Below, piece after piece: positions 14,246 to 20,221 of a stretch of DNA of 20,221 nt. Origin of the DNA: an uncultured Lachnospiraceae bacterium (lineage in GTDB: Bacteria > Bacillota > Clostridia > Lachnospirales > Lachnospiraceae); contig CAMWOK010000019.1 in the NCBI GenBank assembly GCA_947175845.1, positions 1 through 20,221 of the forward strand. Direction: 5' to 3'. Positions within the stretch are counted from its first letter, which is position 1. Every line of letters begins with the position of its first letter. Position numbers and translations under genes: made by a program. The notes under the pieces were generated by a model, which searched no databases, was not told the DNA's origin, and saw only the letters and a list, made by a program, of their open reading frames with translations.

Positions 14246-15262
14246 ATGAATCGTTTGATAGGTTATGCAGGGGAAAAGGAACTGGCAAACATGTTGGAGA
14301 AGGATATCAAGGCGCTCGACGTCATCAACATCGCGTTCGGCCATGTGGTTTCCGGGCGCGTGGTGTGGGAGCATCCTGAGTGCCGCGAGCCGCTTGCGCG
14401 GATTCGCACGATCCACCCGGAGGTGAAGCTGGTGCTGTCCATCGGCGGATGGAGCGCGGGCGGATTCTCCGACGCGGCGAGCACGCCGGAGGGAAGGGAG
14501 ATCTTCGCGCAGGACTGCGTGGCGCTGGTGAAGGAGTACGGACTTGACGGCGTGGATCTGGACTGGGAGTATCCCTGCATGGATATCGCGGGCATCGACG
14601 CACGGCCGGAGGACAAGGAGAACTTCACACTGCTTCTGCAGGGCATCCGCGCGGCGCTTGAGCAGGAGGAGGCAGGGCGCTATCTCCTGACAATCGCTGC
14701 CGGCGGCGACAGCTATTATATCAAAAATACACAGATGGAGGAAGTGGCGGCGTGCCTCGACTATGTACAGCTGATGACCTACGATCTGCGCGGCAGCTTC
14801 CAGGTTGTCACAGGACACCACACCAGCCTGTTTTCAGACCAGACAGACCTGTTTGACCCATGCGTGGAGAAGGCTGTGCGCGTGTTCCACGAGGCGGGTG
14901 TTCCGTATGACAAGATCGTGATCGGCGCGGCGTTCTACAGCAGGGAGTGGGAGGGCGTTCCGGACAGGGACAACGGTCTGCTCCAGCACGCGAAAGGCCC
15001 CGTTCCGGGACATCCGTTCCACGTGCTCACGGCGGAGTTCATCAACAAGAACGGCTACACCCGCCACTGGGACGACGAGGCGAAAGCGCCGTGGCTCTAC
15101 AATGGGGAGCGCTTTATCAGCTACGACGACGAGCAGTCGCTCTCATGCAAGATTGCATGGCTCAAGGAGCAGGGTCTGCACGGCATCATGTTCTGGGTGT
15201 ATGAGGATGACGGCACACACACGCTCGTATCCCATATGCGCACGGAGCTCGACGCACAGTAG
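14246..15262 (+). CDS. Cytoplasmic GH18 chitinase / endo-beta-N-acetylglucosaminidase-like enzyme
   Basis: This compact 338-residue protein is a GH18 barrel with no signal peptide and no binding module. Motifs in order: VKLVLSIGGWSAGGFSD (about 60-76), catalytic strand DGVDLDWEYP with Asp101, Asp104, Asp106 and acid Glu108, MTYDL (177-181), AAFYSREW, and FWVYEDDGTH near the end. GH18 enzymes use substrate-assisted catalysis and so need an N-acetyl group at subsite -1. They cleave chitin-type GlcNAc-beta-1,4-GlcNAc or the chitobiose core of N-glycans. The intracellular location favours short imported oligosaccharides or glycopeptides over polymeric chitin. GGAGG (14233-14237) sits 8 bases before ATG 14246. 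The gene follows the transglutaminase-like gene by 61 bases. It is unlike the wall-anchored GH18 at 6797, so the two are not a recent duplication. Confidence 0.93.
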   Translation: MNRLIGYAGEKELANMLEKDIKALDVINIAFGHVVSGRVVWEHPECREPLARIRTIHPEVKLVLSIGGWSAGGFSDAASTPEGREIFAQDCVALVKEYGLDGVDLDWEYPCMDIAGIDARPEDKENFTLLLQGIRAALEQEEAGRYLLTIAAGGDSYYIKNTQMEEVAACLDYVQLMTYDLRGSFQVVTGHHTSLFSDQTDLFDPCVEKAVRVFHEAGVPYDKIVIGAAFYSREWEGVPDRDNGLLQHAKGPVPGHPFHVLTAEFINKNGYTRHWDDEAKAPWLYNGERFISYDDEQSLSCKIAWLKEQGLHGIMFWVYEDDGTHTLVSHMRTELDAQ

Positions 15263-15316
15263 TGTGCGTCGTGCAGTCACATACAAACCACAGAGCGATA
15301 CAAGGAGGTACACACC

Positions 15317-16336
15317 ATGGACTACAGGATACCAAAACCGGACATCGGATTCAACCCGCCGGTATACCACTGCAGGCGCGCCACGAAGCCCTTTGTGCTG
15401 GACGGCCGTCTGGACAAGGAATTTTGGGAAGATGCAGAGTTTACGGACGCGTTTGTCGACATAGAGGGCGACAAGCGCGAGAAGCCGCGCTTTCTCACGC
15501 GCGCCAAGATGCTGTGGGACGACGATCATCTGTACGTCGGCGCAGTGCTTGAGGGCAGTGAGATATGGGGCCATCTGACAGAGCGCGACAGCGTCATTTT
15601 CCAGGACAATGACTTTGAGATTTTTATCGATCCGGACTCGGACACCCACCAGTACTACGAGTTTGAGATGAACGCAAAGAACACAGTGTGGGATTTGTTC
15701 CTGACCAAGACTTACCGGGACGGCGGCAAGCCATTAAACGGTTTTGATCTGCACGGTATGCGCAGTGCGGTACATATCGACGGCGTGCTCAACGACCCGT
15801 CTGCGGACAACCAGCGCTGGTCGGTGGAGGTGGTGATTCCGTTCTCCGCGGTCAACGAGTGCGCGAAGGAGAAGAGAAATCCCAGGGCGGGAGAGTACTA
15901 CCGCGTCAACTTCTCTCGGGTGCAGTGGAAAGTGGATATCAAGGACAACGCGTTTGTGAAGCGCTGCGACGAGAATGGGAACACGCTGCCGGAGGACAAC
16001 TGGGTTTGGGCGCCGACCGGGATTGTCAACATCCACTACCCGGAACTCTGGGGATTTGTGTTCTTCGCGGAGGGGACAGAGACGTACGAGATTCCGCAGG
16101 ACGAGCGCGACAAGTGGGAGCTGCGCCGCCTGTACTATGACGTGAACTGCTACTACGACGAGAACGGTCATTTCCCGGAAAATCTGTCCGCGTTTCTGGA
16201 CGGAAAGGATTACACCATCAACCCGTCTTACGCCGCGACCTGCCACACCTTTGAAATCTGGTGCGACAGCAGGGATGGAAAGCGCCAGCTGGCGGTGCAG
16301 GGAGACGGAAGGGCGTACGTGTACGAGAAAGACTGA
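15317..16336 (+). CDS. CBM9-like carbohydrate-binding domain protein
   Basis: This 339-residue protein begins with a region typical of the CBM9-like superfamily: FVLDGRLDKEFWEDAEF (about 31-47), then ARAKMLWDDDHLYVGAVLE-type strands near 65-80, DSVIFQDNDFEIFIDPDSD (about 94-112) and RWSVEVVIPFSAV (about 163-175). In secreted proteins this fold binds sugar chain ends. Here there is no signal peptide, no attached enzyme and no membrane segment, so it should be cytoplasmic. The segment after about 200 (VNFSRVQWKVDIKDN, WAPTGIVNIHYPELWGFVFF) is also conserved in stand-alone family members. The C-terminal part carries no motif that I recognise. AAGGAGG (15302-15308) precedes the ATG. It sits between GH18 and GH29 in the same operon. 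A binding or scaffolding role is inferred; an unrecognised catalytic role is possible. Confidence 0.85.
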   Translation: MDYRIPKPDIGFNPPVYHCRRATKPFVLDGRLDKEFWEDAEFTDAFVDIEGDKREKPRFLTRAKMLWDDDHLYVGAVLEGSEIWGHLTERDSVIFQDNDFEIFIDPDSDTHQYYEFEMNAKNTVWDLFLTKTYRDGGKPLNGFDLHGMRSAVHIDGVLNDPSADNQRWSVEVVIPFSAVNECAKEKRNPRAGEYYRVNFSRVQWKVDIKDNAFVKRCDENGNTLPEDNWVWAPTGIVNIHYPELWGFVFFAEGTETYEIPQDERDKWELRRLYYDVNCYYDENGHFPENLSAFLDGKDYTINPSYAATCHTFEIWCDSRDGKRQLAVQGDGRAYVYEKD

Positions 16337-16348
16337 CGCGCGTAAAAA

Positions 16349-16375
16349 CAGTGCTAAAGCATTGCTTTAGCACTG
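16349..16375 (+). other. Strong intercistronic hairpin without a T-run
   Basis: CAGTGCTAAAGC (16349-16360) is a perfect complement of GCTTTAGCACTG (16364-16375), giving a 12-bp stem with a 3-base loop. No T-run follows, so it is not a standard terminator. It lies between the CBM9-like gene and the fucosidase gene and ends about 18 bases before the latter's ribosome binding site. A role as mRNA processing or stability element is inferred. Confidence 0.6.
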
Positions 16376-16409
16376 CAGAACATATGTATAATCAGGAAAG
16401 GAAACAGAT

Positions 16410-17840
16410 ATGGAAGCCTTAAAAGAAGAAGTGGATATGGAGGGAGCGCTGCCGGGCACAGAGCCTGACAACGCGCTGGATCCGGAGGAGGAGATTGTGG
16501 AGAACGGCGTCCACAACTACAGCACGAAGGACCGCTATGTGTGGAGTGACGACCCAAAAGTGCTGCGCAAGATAGAGTGGTTCCGCGATCAGAAGCTGGG
16601 GCTGATGATGCACTGGGGCGCTTATTGCCAGCTCGGCATCGTGGAGTCGTGGGCGCTCTCGGACGCGGACGCCTGCTGGTCGAGGCATTGTATTGACTGG
16701 GAAGTGACAGGGGAGGCGTTCAAGAAACAGTATTTTGATCTGAACAAGACCTTTAATCCAGTCCGCTTTGAGCCGGAGAAGTGGGCGGACCTCGCAAAGG
16801 CGGCAGGCACGAAGTATCTGCTGTTCACCACAAAGCACCACGACGGATTCTGCATGTGGGACAGCAAATATTCTGACTACAAAGTGACGGCGCCGGACTG
16901 CCCGTTCCACACGAACCACTACGCGGACATCTGCGCACATTTGTTTGAGTCATTCCGCAAGCGCGATCTGGGCGTCATCGCGTATTTTTCCAAGGCGGAC
17001 TGGCATGTGGACAGCTACTGGAGCGAGAAGTTTGAGCGGGGGAGCTACCAGCACCGCGGGCCGTCCTACGACCCGGCAGAAAACCCGAAGGAGTGGGAGC
17101 GCTTTGTCACGTTCACACAGAATCAGATAATGGAGCTTGGCAGCCGGTACGGTCAGATTGACGGCATGTGGTTCGACGCAGGCTGGGTGTGCCCGCAGAA
17201 CGGACAGGATATCCGCCTGGGCGAAGTCATTGAGCGGGTGCGCAAATTCCAGCCCGGTATGCTCTGCGCCGACAGGACGGTAGGCGGCCTTTACGAGAAC
17301 TACGTGACGCCGGAGCAGTGCGTGCCCGACGAGCCGCTCGATATTCCATGGGAGAGCTGCATCACGCTTGGTACTTCGTTTTCTTTTGTCTATGAGGACA
17401 CTTACAAGGCGCCGCGCGAGGTCATCTGCCTGTTGGTGGATATCGTGGTGAAGGGCGGCAATCTCGCGCTCAACGTGGGACCGCAGCCGGACGGACGCCT
17501 CCCGCGGGGCGCAGTCGAGAGCCTGCAGGGAATCGGCGAGTGGCTTGCTGTTTACGGCGACGCAATCTACGGCACGCGGCCGTGCGCCCCGTACAAGAAG
17601 GACGGCATCGGCTTTACGCAGAAGGACAAGGTCGTCTACGCGATTCAGACCTTTGCGGCTGAGACCGATGCGGTTTCCGGGGAAGTCTGGATTCCGTACG
17701 AGGGCAGCGTGGAGCAGATCACGGCGCTCGACACAGGCGCGGCGCTCACGTTTGTGCGCAGGGACGGCGGATATCTCGTCACGGCACAGCCGTGGACGGG
17801 GGACAAGGCGCCGGTCGGAAGAGTATTTTGTCTGCGTTAG
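16410..17840 (+). CDS. GH29 alpha-L-fucosidase (cytoplasmic)
   Basis: This 476-residue protein is a family 29 fucosidase, a retaining enzyme that removes terminal alpha-L-fucose. The catalytic barrel holds LGLMMHWGAYCQLG (about 63-76), YLLFTTKHHDGFCMWDSKYSDY (His143, His144; given by position 136-157), IDGMWFDAGW with probable nucleophile Asp256, PWESCITLG (about 313-321) and NLALNVGPQPDG (351-362). A beta-sandwich C-terminal domain follows from about 385. The N-terminal 45 residues are acidic and carry no signal peptide, unlike many secreted GH29 enzymes. AGGAAAGGA precedes the ATG. The linkage specificity (alpha-1,2, 1,3/4 or 1,6) cannot be read by eye, and the acid/base residue is not conserved enough to assign. 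It is the fourth gene of the operon. Confidence 0.93.
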   Translation: MEALKEEVDMEGALPGTEPDNALDPEEEIVENGVHNYSTKDRYVWSDDPKVLRKIEWFRDQKLGLMMHWGAYCQLGIVESWALSDADACWSRHCIDWEVTGEAFKKQYFDLNKTFNPVRFEPEKWADLAKAAGTKYLLFTTKHHDGFCMWDSKYSDYKVTAPDCPFHTNHYADICAHLFESFRKRDLGVIAYFSKADWHVDSYWSEKFERGSYQHRGPSYDPAENPKEWERFVTFTQNQIMELGSRYGQIDGMWFDAGWVCPQNGQDIRLGEVIERVRKFQPGMLCADRTVGGLYENYVTPEQCVPDEPLDIPWESCITLGTSFSFVYEDTYKAPREVICLLVDIVVKGGNLALNVGPQPDGRLPRGAVESLQGIGEWLAVYGDAIYGTRPCAPYKKDGIGFTQKDKVVYAIQTFAAETDAVSGEVWIPYEGSVEQITALDTGAALTFVRRDGGYLVTAQPWTGDKAPVGRVFCLR

Positions 17841-17919
17841 GAACTGCACAGAAACAGACGAGTCAGGATGCACGGCAGCTTCGAACAGTTGTTCTGTGTG
17901 TCGGCATTGGAGGATTATC

Positions 17920-19347
17920 ATGGTAAATATTACATTCCGGGAGAGCGTCCCGGAGCAGCTGCAGATACAGTTTTTTACAAAGGAGCAGGCGAAGGCGGAG
18001 AACTACGGCAAGTTCTTTGAGGGCGACTATTTACAGACCTGCATGATTCCGGCAGCGGGCGGCACATTCCGCCTGCTGGTCGGCGTGGGCGAGTGCGCGG
18101 CGGACTTGATGGAAGTGAAAAATATCTACGCCAAGACCATCAACGTGTCGCGGGCGTACGCGGACACGTTGACCATCCCGCTTCTTGCGCCCGGGCAGGT
18201 GGCTCAGGCGCTTGCGGGAAAGGAGCGGGAGCTTGTGGGCGCTGCGCTCGAGGGGCTTTTGCTTGCGTGCTACCAGCCTGCAAAGTACAAGTCGGAGCAG
18301 GACACTGCGGGCACAGTCTGTGCGATCGCGCTGTGCGGCGCGGCGCCGGACGCGGAGAACGCGCGTCTTCTCGAGGAGAAGAAGGCGTTTGCGGAGGGCA
18401 TTTACTTTGCGCGCGACGCGGTGAACAGCCCGCCGAACCTGCTGCGTCCGATGGAGTACGCAAGGCGCGTCAAAGAGCTTTTTGCAGGGCTGCCCGCCCA
18501 GGTGGAAATCTACGACCGCGCGGCGCTTGAAGAGCTTGGAATGGAGGCGCTTCTGACCGTGGGGAAGGGCAGCAGCTACGAGCCCTGTCTGACCGTGATC
18601 CGATATCTGCCGCAGAAAGACGGCGTCATCACGGCGCTGATCGGCAAGGGCGTCACGGTGGACACAGGCGGCTACTGCGTGAAGGCGGCGGGCTCCATGG
18701 AGGGTATCAAGGGCGACATGGCAGGCTCCGCGGGCGTGATTGCGGCGATGTATGCGCTGGCGAAAGCGGGCGGCACCAAGAACACGGTGGCGGTGATTCC
18801 CATGTGCGAGAACCGCATCTCACCGGACGCCATGCTTCCGGGCGACGTGATCTCCTCCTACGGCGGAAAGACGATCGAGATCCTGAACACGGACGCGGAG
18901 GGACGCCTGATCCTGGCGGACGCGGTGTCGTTTGCAGTCCGGCACGAGCAGGCGCAGCGCGTGCTCGACATCGCGACGCTGACCGGCGCCGCGGGCATGA
19001 CCTTCGGCAAGCACATGGCGCCCATGCTGGCGGACGGCGAGGAGTTTTATGAGGAGTTTGTCCGCGCGCAGGAGATTTCCGGCGAGCACTATGTGCGGCT
19101 TCCGTTTTACAAGGCGCACGAGCGCATGATTGAGAGCAAGTGGGCGGATGTCAAGAACACGGGCGGCGACACCTGCGGCACCATCACGGCGGGATTGTTC
19201 ATCCGCGTGTTCGCGGAGGGACGCCAGTGGATTCATCTCGATATCGCGGGCACGGCGGAGGCGTATGACTCCGAGAGTTCCCATGCATTTTATTCTTACG
19301 GCGGTACTGGGGCGGGCGCTTCCACCATGTACGCACTCTGCTGTTAA
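17920..19347 (+). CDS. M17 family leucyl-type aminopeptidase
   Basis: This 475-residue cytosolic metallo-aminopeptidase releases N-terminal residues from peptides with two metal ions. The catalytic domain (about 160-475) has IGKGVTVDTGGYCVK with Lys243 and Asp248, catalytic Lys255, KGDMAGSAG with Asp266, the family signature NTDAEGRLILAD with Asp325, Glu327 and Arg329, and ATLTGAAG. All expected metal and catalytic positions are present. The N-terminal domain (1-155) is divergent, as usual in M17. GGAGG (17909-17913) lies 6 bases before ATG 17920. The gene follows the fucosidase by 79 bases and ends at a strong terminator. M17 enzymes normally stand apart as housekeeping genes. Finding one inside a glycosidase operon suggests that the imported substrate has a peptide part. 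Confidence 0.94.
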   Translation: MVNITFRESVPEQLQIQFFTKEQAKAENYGKFFEGDYLQTCMIPAAGGTFRLLVGVGECAADLMEVKNIYAKTINVSRAYADTLTIPLLAPGQVAQALAGKERELVGAALEGLLLACYQPAKYKSEQDTAGTVCAIALCGAAPDAENARLLEEKKAFAEGIYFARDAVNSPPNLLRPMEYARRVKELFAGLPAQVEIYDRAALEELGMEALLTVGKGSSYEPCLTVIRYLPQKDGVITALIGKGVTVDTGGYCVKAAGSMEGIKGDMAGSAGVIAAMYALAKAGGTKNTVAVIPMCENRISPDAMLPGDVISSYGGKTIEILNTDAEGRLILADAVSFAVRHEQAQRVLDIATLTGAAGMTFGKHMAPMLADGEEFYEEFVRAQEISGEHYVRLPFYKAHERMIESKWADVKNTGGDTCGTITAGLFIRVFAEGRQWIHLDIAGTAEAYDSESSHAFYSYGGTGAGASTMYALCC

Positions 19348-19380
19348 CATCTATATATTATGTCATGTAAATAAAAAATG

Positions 19381-19413
19381 GCGGTGTTTTTACAAAAAAA
19401 CACTGCTTTTTTT
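19381..19413 (+). terminator. Terminator at the end of the catabolic operon
   Basis: GCGGTGTTTTT (19381-19391) pairs with AAAAACACTGC (19396-19406, one G-U pair), followed by seven T. It ends the five-gene operon and isolates it from the permease transcript. Confidence 0.9.
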
Positions 19414-19487
19414 GTAGTATTTTTCACGAAAAAATGAAATTCTCAAAAATTGATATAAAAAAAGCATAAAAAAATATAAAAAAATGC

Positions 19488-19516
19488 TTCCAAATTGAAA
19501 AAGTATGTAGTATAAT
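19488..19516 (+). promoter_or_regulatory. Promoter of the LplB-type permease gene
   Basis: TTCCAA (19488-19493), 17 bases, then a perfect TATAAT (19511-19516). The start of transcription is expected near 19523, giving a leader of about 80 bases. Confidence 0.65.
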
Positions 19517-19528
19517 AGAACAATCAAG

Positions 19529-19540
19529 ACAAACGTTTGT
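19529..19540. promoter_or_regulatory. CpG-centred palindromic operator, LacI/CcpA type
   Basis: ACAAACGTTTGT is a perfect 12-bp palindrome with a CG centre, the hallmark of LacI-family operators. It sits about 6 bases after the predicted start of transcription. Three TAACAT repeats follow (19541, 19555, 19564). The likely binder is the LacI-family regulator at 10379-11386, or a CcpA-like global regulator. Confidence 0.6.
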
Positions 19541-19604
19541 TAACATGAAACTATTAACATAAGTAACATCAAGTTATTTTTTGTAAGAGTAGAGGGGTGA
19601 TTAT

Positions 19605-20221
19605 TTGAATACCAAAAAAACCAATAGTCCCGTGCCAGCTAAGAAGCGCAGCTTTATTGAGAACCTCAAGAAGGATTGGTCCCTTTGGACATTCTGTATA
19701 CCAGGAATGATTCTGACATTCATTTTCAGCTACATTCCCATGTACGGTGTGCAGATTGCCTTCCGGCGTTTTAACGCGAAACAGGGTATCTGGGGAAGCC
19801 CGTGGGTAGGCCTGCGCTACTTCCAGCGTTTTATTGATTCGCCTTACTTCGGGCGCACGATCTCTAACACGCTGATCCTCAGCCTGTACGGTCTGCTGGT
19901 GTCGTTTCCGATTCCGATTATTTTGGCATTGATGCTGAATGCCTTCCGGCACAAACGCTACCGCAAAGTAATTCAGACCGTTACATACGCACCCAACTTT
20001 ATCTCCACGATCGTTATGTGTGGTATGTTGATTCTGTTCCTCTCCCCGAGCGTCGGTATCATCAACACGGTGATCAAGATGTTTGGCGGCGATGCAGTCA
20101 ACTTTATGGCGAAGAAAGAATACTGGCGGCATCTGTACGTGTGGTCCGGCATCTGGCAGGGCATGGGATGGAGCTCCGTCATCTATTTTGCGGCGCTGTC
20201 CGGCATCAGCCCGGAGCTGCA
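19605..20221 (+). CDS. lplB: LplB-type ABC sugar permease, N-terminal part (runs off the window)
   Basis: About 205 residues of an importer permease of the CUT1/LplB type are visible; the frame is open at the right edge. A short basic N-terminus (KKRSFIENLKKDW) leads to a first membrane segment with the family signature IPMYGVQIAFRRFN. Next come WVGLRYFQRFIDSPYFGRTISNTL, given here as positions about 65-88, and LVSFPIPIILALMLNAF. The segment TVTYAPNFISTIVMCGML and the start of a helix at WQGMGWSSVIYFAAL follow. LplB-type permeases pair with a YtcP-type permease and a lipoprotein binding protein, expected just downstream. The start is taken as TTG 19605 because AGAGGGGTGA (19591-19600) precedes it and no ATG is available in frame nearby. 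It probably imports the saccharide or glycoconjugate used by the upstream operon. Confidence 0.9.
   Translation, partial: MNTKKTNSPVPAKKRSFIENLKKDWSLWTFCIPGMILTFIFSYIPMYGVQIAFRRFNAKQGIWGSPWVGLRYFQRFIDSPYFGRTISNTLILSLYGLLVSFPIPIILALMLNAFRHKRYRKVIQTVTYAPNFISTIVMCGMLILFLSPSVGIINTVIKMFGGDAVNFMAKKEYWRHLYVWSGIWQGMGWSSVIYFAALSGISPEL

Noticed and set aside
19546..19573. TGAAAC in the permease leader as a second ECF promoter
   Set aside because: No CGTC-like -10 at the right spacing, and a sigma-A promoter already lies just upstream.
1..20221. Searched by eye for CRISPR arrays, tRNA genes, insertion sequences and phage genes
   Set aside because: No regularly spaced repeats, cloverleaf sequences, transposase motifs or terminal inverted repeats were noticed; a tool-based scan was not possible.

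Overview
The window looks like a chromosomal segment of a gut-type Clostridia species, most likely Lachnospiraceae. The basis is a MecA-type adaptor, a DUF1858 protein, strong AGGAGG ribosome binding sites, sigma-A promoters, a sigmaV/RsiV-like pair and an LplB-type sugar permease under LacI-family control. The taxon is an inference from gene content and style. Coding sequence is moderately GC-rich and the gaps between transcripts are AT-rich. No tRNA, rRNA, CRISPR array, transposase or phage gene was seen.

Layout. (a) 1-168: the C-terminal end of an unrecognised protein. (b) 407-1317: a membrane-anchored GH25 lysozyme with its terminator. (c) 1374-4629: two overlapping genes for a heterodimeric ABC exporter. 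(d) 4743-4986: a small DUF1858 protein, closed by a bidirectional terminator shared with the convergent mecA (5026-5811, minus strand; promoter near 5983-6011). (e) 6012-6767: about 750 bases of AT-rich DNA with no convincing gene but several inverted repeats. (f) 6797-8573: a membrane-anchored SH3/GH18 cell-wall hydrolase with promoter and terminator. (g) 8607-10285: an ECF sigma factor and an RsiV-like anti-sigma factor, preceded by an ECF-type promoter that suggests autoregulation. (h) 10379-11386 (minus strand): a LacI-family regulator. (i) 11671-19413: a five-gene operon running divergently from the regulator. It encodes a double transglutaminase-like protein, a GH18 chitinase/endo-GlcNAcase-like enzyme, a CBM9-like protein, a GH29 alpha-L-fucosidase and an M17 leucyl-type aminopeptidase, and it ends at a strong terminator. 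(j) 19488-20221: a new promoter with a perfect 12-bp CpG-centred palindrome, then the start of an LplB-type permease that runs off the window.

Two themes stand out. The first half is cell-envelope biology: GH25, GH18/SH3 and a sigmaV/RsiV-type module, which in Bacillus senses lysozyme. The second half looks like an intracellular catabolic locus, because none of its five enzyme-like proteins has a signal peptide. A transglutaminase-fold protein (the fold of eukaryotic peptide:N-glycanase), a GH18, a fucosidase and an aminopeptidase beside a complex-saccharide importer suggest uptake and cytoplasmic dismantling of a substrate with both peptide and fucosylated GlcNAc-type sugar parts, for example core-fucosylated glycopeptides. 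That substrate is a hypothesis; the gene families are well supported by motifs.
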